A DNA stretch of 64,000 nt from Dimorphilus gyrociliatus. Taxonomy: Eukaryota; Annelida; Polychaeta; Dinophilidae. Shown here piece after piece: positions 59,201-64,000 of this stretch. Made by a program: the position numbers and the translations under genes. Location: the NCBI GenBank assembly GCA_904063045.1, contig CAJFCJ010000016.1, forward strand, positions 434,001-498,000, in the 5' to 3' direction. The notes beneath the pieces were generated by a model. The model made no database searches, had not been told where the DNA came from, and saw nothing but the letters and a program-made list of their open reading frames with translations. Within the stretch, counting starts at the first letter, position 1. Each line of letters opens with the position of its first letter.

Positions 59201-60274
59201 ATGGATTGATGAACACTCCTCTTCATAATTCACTTATGAAAGATTATCGGAAAATTGCCAATTTCCTATTAGCTCAACAATGCGCTGATATGAGTTTGTC
59301 AAATCAAAAAAACTTTAATTCTTTGCATATAAGCTCTTTAAAGGGTAATATCACTGCAACAAAGACGATATGCGAGCACAAACCTGTATTATTAAATAAG
59401 CAAAAGGATGATGGATTTACACCGTTACACCTTGCCTCTTTAAACGGACATTTTACAATAGTTGAATTCCTCGTTCAAAAGGGGGCCGATATTAAAATTG
59501 AGAATAAAAAGAAACAAAATGCACTCATGTTGGCTTGTTCGCAAGGACATATCAAAGTAGCTCATTTCCTAATAACGAATGGGGCAAGTATCGATGAAAA
59601 GGATGATAGAGGAGATACATGCCTTCATATGGCACTGAATTCACAATCACAACAGAAAATGAATTCGCTAAGGTCAAATGTAACAACGGATAGTTGGATG
59701 AAATTAAAAGTAATCAAATATTTATATCTATTCTCTATACACCTTTTTTTTTTTCCTATTATAGGACGATTTGAACTTGTCTGATTATTCAGGACCGGAG
59801 AATTTACTTCTAGCGTGCTATTTAGTGAAAAATGGCTGTAATTTAGATGTAAAAAATTCATCTGGACATACTCCTATGCATAAACTAAATGAAAAATCAC
59901 AAAAAATTATTTCGAAATACGCCAAAGTATGTCGTATTTGTGAGGAAACAAGGCCCGATGTAACGTTGGAGCCTTGTAATCATAAGATAACTTGTTTCGA
60001 TTGCTCTAAAAAACTGAAAACTTGTTTAGAATGTCATGTTAAAATTACATCAAAGGTTCACGATAATTTAGAAAGAGAGATGAACGAAAATATCGATTAT
60101 TATAAAGAAAAAATAAGAAGTCTAGAAGATACAATAACTTGTAATATATGTATGGAACGAGAGAAAAATATAACTTTTATGTGCGGTCATCAAGCCTGTT
60201 CCATTTGTTCAACACCTTTAAAATCCTGCCATATTTGCAGAAAACCAATAACAAAGAAGATAAATACCTTTTAA
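56236..60274 (+). CDS. MIB2: E3 ubiquitin-protein ligase mind bomb, two-RING MIB2-like
   Basis: Eleven exons: 56236-56467, 56657-56956, 57624-57815, 57893-58023, 58085-58309, 58369-58531, 58593-58681, 58745-58787, 58862-59130, 59200-59709, 59765-60274; the product is about 887 aa. Domain order: MIB/HERC2 (GMRVVRGVDWKWKDQDNGEG), ZZ zinc finger (CKECTKSVDE to CYMMDKHDINH), second MIB/HERC2 (GARVVRGIDWDWGDQD), and two MIB repeats ending in WTFHPDALTLV and WTFNPSNVKLV. At least six ankyrin repeats (GSTPLHLA and similar) follow, then C3HC4 RING fingers at about residues 774-808 and 844-876. Mind bomb ligases ubiquitinate Notch ligands to drive their endocytosis. Two RINGs instead of three favour MIB2 over MIB1. 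A second in-frame ATG lies six bases in. The identification is firm; the paralog name is likely. Confidence 0.93.
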
Positions 60275-61999
60275 AGGATGCTACTATTATTTCAATTAAG
60301 TTCTTTGTCATTTTATGTACATTTCTATTTTTCAGTATTTCCTTTTTATGTTTTTTTATGGGCGTTTATAACGTTAATCTTAATATGTTTCTCTTTCTTT
60401 CTATTAAGTAGGCGAATCTTTCAAAATATTCTTATTATCTTTGGTCTCTTTTCCTTCCCTTGTTGGCTGTGCTTTTTCTTTCAGAAACTATTGCCTATCT
60501 TTTCGTAAATATCTATATAAATTTATATATATATATTTGGCATTGTATATTATTCTTTTGTCTTCTCTTTTTTATTATCAAATATTGAAAACTGTCTTAA
60601 AAAAGTATATATTTGCTTTTTCTCCAAGAAAGTAACATTCAAATGATGGAGGATAGCAAAGACACAAATTATAAAGCACGACAGTGTATTTGTGTTTCAC
60701 AATTGCGGGTATGATTTGTATATATTTTTATACATGTTTATTGAATCAGAGCTTCATAGCCCAATTTACCAAACAACACTTTAAGCCTCAGTGAGTTAAA
60801 ACTTGTGTTTTTTCTTCTTTTTCTTTTTTTTTTTTTACAAATAATTTAATCTGTTTTCATTTAATCTTCGCACTCACTCTCTATCTCTCTCTATCTCACT
60901 CTCTCTCTCTCTCTCTCTCTCTTACAGTGGTTTAGTAATTACTAATAACAAGCTTTTTGTTAATTACTATTAAATTATCAGTTTTTCTTGAGTAAATATA
61001 AATAAATAATTATTTTTATGAATATTCATCAAGTTTTTTTCTTTCATTTTTTTTTCTTATCGGCAGTGATATAAGATAAAAAATTGATAACAATTATTTG
61101 TCTTTTCTTATATTAAACAGTCGAAAAGAATAAATAAAATTCAGGTAAATAACGTATCAATTTTTACACGAAAAGTAATAGAATTTGGGAAAATAGTTGA
61201 TATTTATTTATTTATTATTATTCTTATTTATTTAAATAAATTAATATGATTAATTAAGACTTTAAACACCAAGGATTTTTCAATATTTTATATTTATTTT
61301 ATGGCCGATAGGTGTCGTTGTCGAATAAAAACCTTGCGTATATTTTTATATATATTTTTTTTCATAAGCTATTGAGGCAACGATGAATAGTGAATTGTGG
61401 GCTCTTAAGAGGTCAAACCTTTAAAAATGTTCATAATTTCCACTAATTAGCCATTAATTAATTAGTTAACATTGAAAAATAGGACTATTATTTAACTGTT
61501 CAGACGAAGATTAAAGATTTACATAAAAAAATATAAAGAACAAGTAAGTACAACAAACCTTTTAATAAGTGGATTAACTATTTCAATATATTCATACACG
61601 TAATATACAATATAGTATAGTAGGCCTAAGGAGAGCGAGAGAGACATTTAACAATAAGATTTGTCCTCCATATTAATAATCCTATAAATTTAAAATAGAT
61701 TTGTATTTATTAATTAAAATTAATTTTTAATTTAGTAAGTTTTTTTAATTAAATCAATAGAAAATTTATTTATATCAATATGTTATTTTGCAGTTACCAT
61801 AGGCTTATAAATTCACTTTAAACAAAGACGTATATATATACTGTATATATACATTTACATGTCTATGTTTGTGTGTGTGTTTATGTGTATGTGTATGTAT
61901 TTGTATGCTTTTGAGTATGGATTTTTTTATTTTAGCAGGCCTTCGATTAGGTGTATAAGGCAAGAAAAGTAAGAAAAAAATATTGAAAAATATTCTCAA
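60275..61999. other. Intergenic: mind bomb 3' flank to RhoGAP 5' flank
   Basis: No gene. (CT)n lies at about 60899-60922, TAGGCCTA at 61621-61628 and a (TG)n-rich stretch at 61866-61905. Otherwise AT-rich non-coding sequence. Confidence 0.6.
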
Positions 62000-62151
62000 A
62001 TGACTGAACATTGCGTCCGATCAGGATGGTTGGAAAGGAGGAAAGGTAATATTTAACTACTTATAATGTTGCACTTGACTTTAATCTGTTATCTTATAGT
62101 ATATTTCTTATATTTATTATCTTCTCTATCCTTTTCCTGTTCTATCAGTTC

Positions 62152-62194
<43 letters not shown>

Positions 62195-63728
62195 CCAACA
62201 GTTTACTAGGAAGGATAATATGAATAACTGATCTACGTTGAAAAAAATTAATAATAAACCATAGTCGTGATATACTGTATTAATAAAAAAAAATGAAAGA
62301 AAAAAAAAAGCCAGTTGAATAAATACAGAACGATTGCCTTTATCTCTGTTGCTGTTTTATCAGATAAAGATAAAAAAAAGAGACAGCTTTCAAGACTATA
62401 TCGTTTCCTATTAATATATAGATATATATAAAATAAATAAAGGGATAAGAAGGTTTTGAGTAAACGTTTTATCTACCTATCTATCTGGTTTCTCTCCATC
62501 TTTTATATACCTCTATATTATCCTCTCTCTGTCTTTCTTTCTATCTCTCTCTCTCTCTCATTATCTCTCTCTCTCTCTCTCTAATATGCTTTTTTTTGTT
62601 TTATACTTGTCTATCTTTTCTGTTAGTTGTATATTTTTATTATTATTACGCCTGTTTTTCAATAGTATGAATCAATAATATATTAAAATTTATTAAATAG
62701 GCTCAAAGAAAGGTTCAGTCAAGTCGTATTTTGTTCTAACGTCGGATGGTTCACTTCTGGAACGTAAGAATTCTACAGCAAACAATATTGAAAATTTCTC
62801 TATAAAAAACGGTGATTTTCAAGCTTTTGAGAAAAATCAAATACTCATCAGTCCGGAGGACATAAAACTAATTTTTGACGATGAACGGGATAGGGACGAT
62901 TGGATGAGAGATATGAAAAGAATTGCTTATCCGGATTGCGGAGCTGGTATGTTTGGAGCCACTCTTAAGGACGCCTATCTATTCGAGCGGGAGAGGAATG
63001 AAACCGTTCCATTCATTGTGAGGAAATGTATTAAAAAGATAAAGGAGTTTGGATTACAATCGCAAGGCTTATTTAGAAAATCTGGAAAGATGACTATGGT
63101 TGAGAAATTGAAGGAATCGTTCGACAGAGGAGAGAGAGATGCCTTAGAAAGAGGAGATTTTACAGACGTTCATTCAGTTTGTTCTCTATTAAAGAGATAT
63201 TTGAGAGACCTACCCGAACCTTTAATACCTTTTAACTGCTATGAAAAAGTAATGCAAATTATGCAAAGAACGTTACACGAAAACGAGACAATAGCCTTTA
63301 TTAAACTCCAAAATACTCTGTACAGGATCCCTTTGTGCAACTTTTATATCTTGTCTTATCTAAGCCTCTTTCTGAATGAAGTTAGCGTAATCGATGGAAA
63401 TCTCATGAATGATGAGAATTTATCTCTAATTTTTGATTCATATTTCATAAGACCGGAAATCGATGACGCTGACTTGTTAGCTTGTACGCAACCCAATCGC
63501 CAGAAGGCGACTGCCTATATTATAAAAAAGGCTAGGAAGCTTTTTCCCGAGGAGAAGAGGGAAGAAGATATTGACAAATTACTGGACGAGAATTGTAGTG
63601 TACAAGATCTAAAAGATGTTATTAGACAGCAAAGGTTACAATTGACGAAGATGGTTGAAGAGAAAGAGAGTGCTTTAACCAAGGTTGTCCAACTTCAGAC
63701 AAAACTTGCTGAACTAATGATAAATTAA
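62000..63728 (+). CDS. PH domain and RhoGAP protein, ARHGAP22/24/25-like
   Basis: Two exons, 62000-62045 and 62701-63728 (phase-1 junction); the product is 357 aa. Exon 1 begins MTEHCVRSGWLERRKG, the first strand of a PH domain. Exon 2 continues SVKSYFVLTSDGSLLERK to DDWMRDMKRI. The RhoGAP domain starts near FGATLKDAYLFER. It carries the arginine-finger motif SQGLFRKSG (R near 138) and LKRYLRDLPEPLIPF, then SLIFDSYFIRPE. A C-terminal coiled coil (DVIRQQRLQLTKM to QTKLAELM) ends the protein, as in the FilGAP family. These proteins stimulate GTP hydrolysis by Rac/Cdc42-type GTPases and shape actin at the membrane. It is about half the length of vertebrate ARHGAP24, mainly through a short linker before the coiled coil. 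The specific paralog is not resolved. Confidence 0.9.
62046..62700 (+). other. Microsatellite-rich intron of the RhoGAP gene
   Basis: 655-nt intron holding (CT)n at 62155-62192 and CT/CTAT-rich tracts at 62520-62581. No exon is seen in it. Confidence 0.7.
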
Positions 63729-64000
63729 TGTATCATATAAATAATTACGTTTAACATTTAAAGGTTATTGTTAAGTCAACTCCTTGTTCAAGTTCTAATA
63801 CTATTTTAACAGAAAACTAGATTTAATATATGTTTTTTTTTACCGTTAAAAGTCCTTGACAATCAAGTAATGGCCAATAAACAGTATTGTATTGGATATA
63901 TTCAGATATTCATATTCTCCTACTACAAGGTTTTGGTTTCTCCAGAGTTTTAGAACTGTCAAACATTTAACTTTTCTCATAAAAAAAAGTAAACACAGCC
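63729..64000. other. RhoGAP 3' flank
   Basis: 272 bp of AT-rich sequence after the stop codon; a weak AATAAA-like word (CAATAAACAG) near 63878. No gene is seen. Confidence 0.6.

Overview
This is nuclear DNA from an animal with a compact, AT-rich genome. Every multi-exon gene has GT/AG introns, mostly about 50-80 nt, and the genes lie only a few hundred bases apart. The gene content is bilaterian: TOMM40, ARPC4, BLOC1S2, a TBK1/IKK-epsilon kinase, mind bomb, PCF11, DCP2, XRN1, plus let-7 and miR-125. A tandem family of antistasin/Kunitz cysteine-rich membrane proteins points to a lophotrochozoan. A small-genome annelid of the Dimorphilus type would fit, but that is inference. I see no prokaryotic, viral or clear transposon sequence. 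All gene models below were built by hand from reading frames and splice sites, and every junction was checked for phase.

Layout. At 1-9.1 kb lie the 3' end of a class A GPCR, iodotyrosine deiodinase, and a SAM/AT-hook nuclear protein, all on +. A 13-exon SLC6 transporter (-) follows at 9.5-12.3 kb. The 13.9-29.4 kb stretch is an RNA-metabolism neighbourhood: PCF11 (-), DCP2 (+), an unidentified 102-aa protein (-), HSPA14 (-) and XRN1 (+). PCF11/DCP2 and HSPA14/XRN1 are divergent pairs. The 29.4-35.2 kb stretch has no protein gene but carries a let-7 hairpin and a miR-125 hairpin about 370 bp apart. About 1.1 kb upstream of let-7 is a triplet of NF-kappaB-type decamers.

At 35.2-47.2 kb lie TOMM40 (-) and MRPS33 (+) as a divergent mitochondrial pair, then ARPC4 (-), BLOC1S2 (+), a TMEM26-like membrane protein (+) and a TBK1/IKK-epsilon kinase (-). 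At 48.1-54.8 kb are three tandem secreted-ectodomain, single-pass membrane proteins built from antistasin-like and Kunitz-like modules. Two of them share a 505-bp perfectly identical block that includes introns. At 56.2-60.3 kb is a mind-bomb E3 ligase of the two-RING (MIB2) kind, and at 62.0-63.7 kb a PH-RhoGAP of the ARHGAP22/24/25 type.

Functional links. DCP2 removes the mRNA cap and XRN1 degrades the decapped RNA; here they lie on the same strand about 2.8 kb apart. PCF11 works at the other end of mRNA life. The most notable items are the diverged let-7/miR-125 pair with its upstream kappaB triplet, the gene-conversion-like tract in the cysteine-rich family, and local clusters of two palindromic octamers (TAGGCCTA and TCACGTGA).
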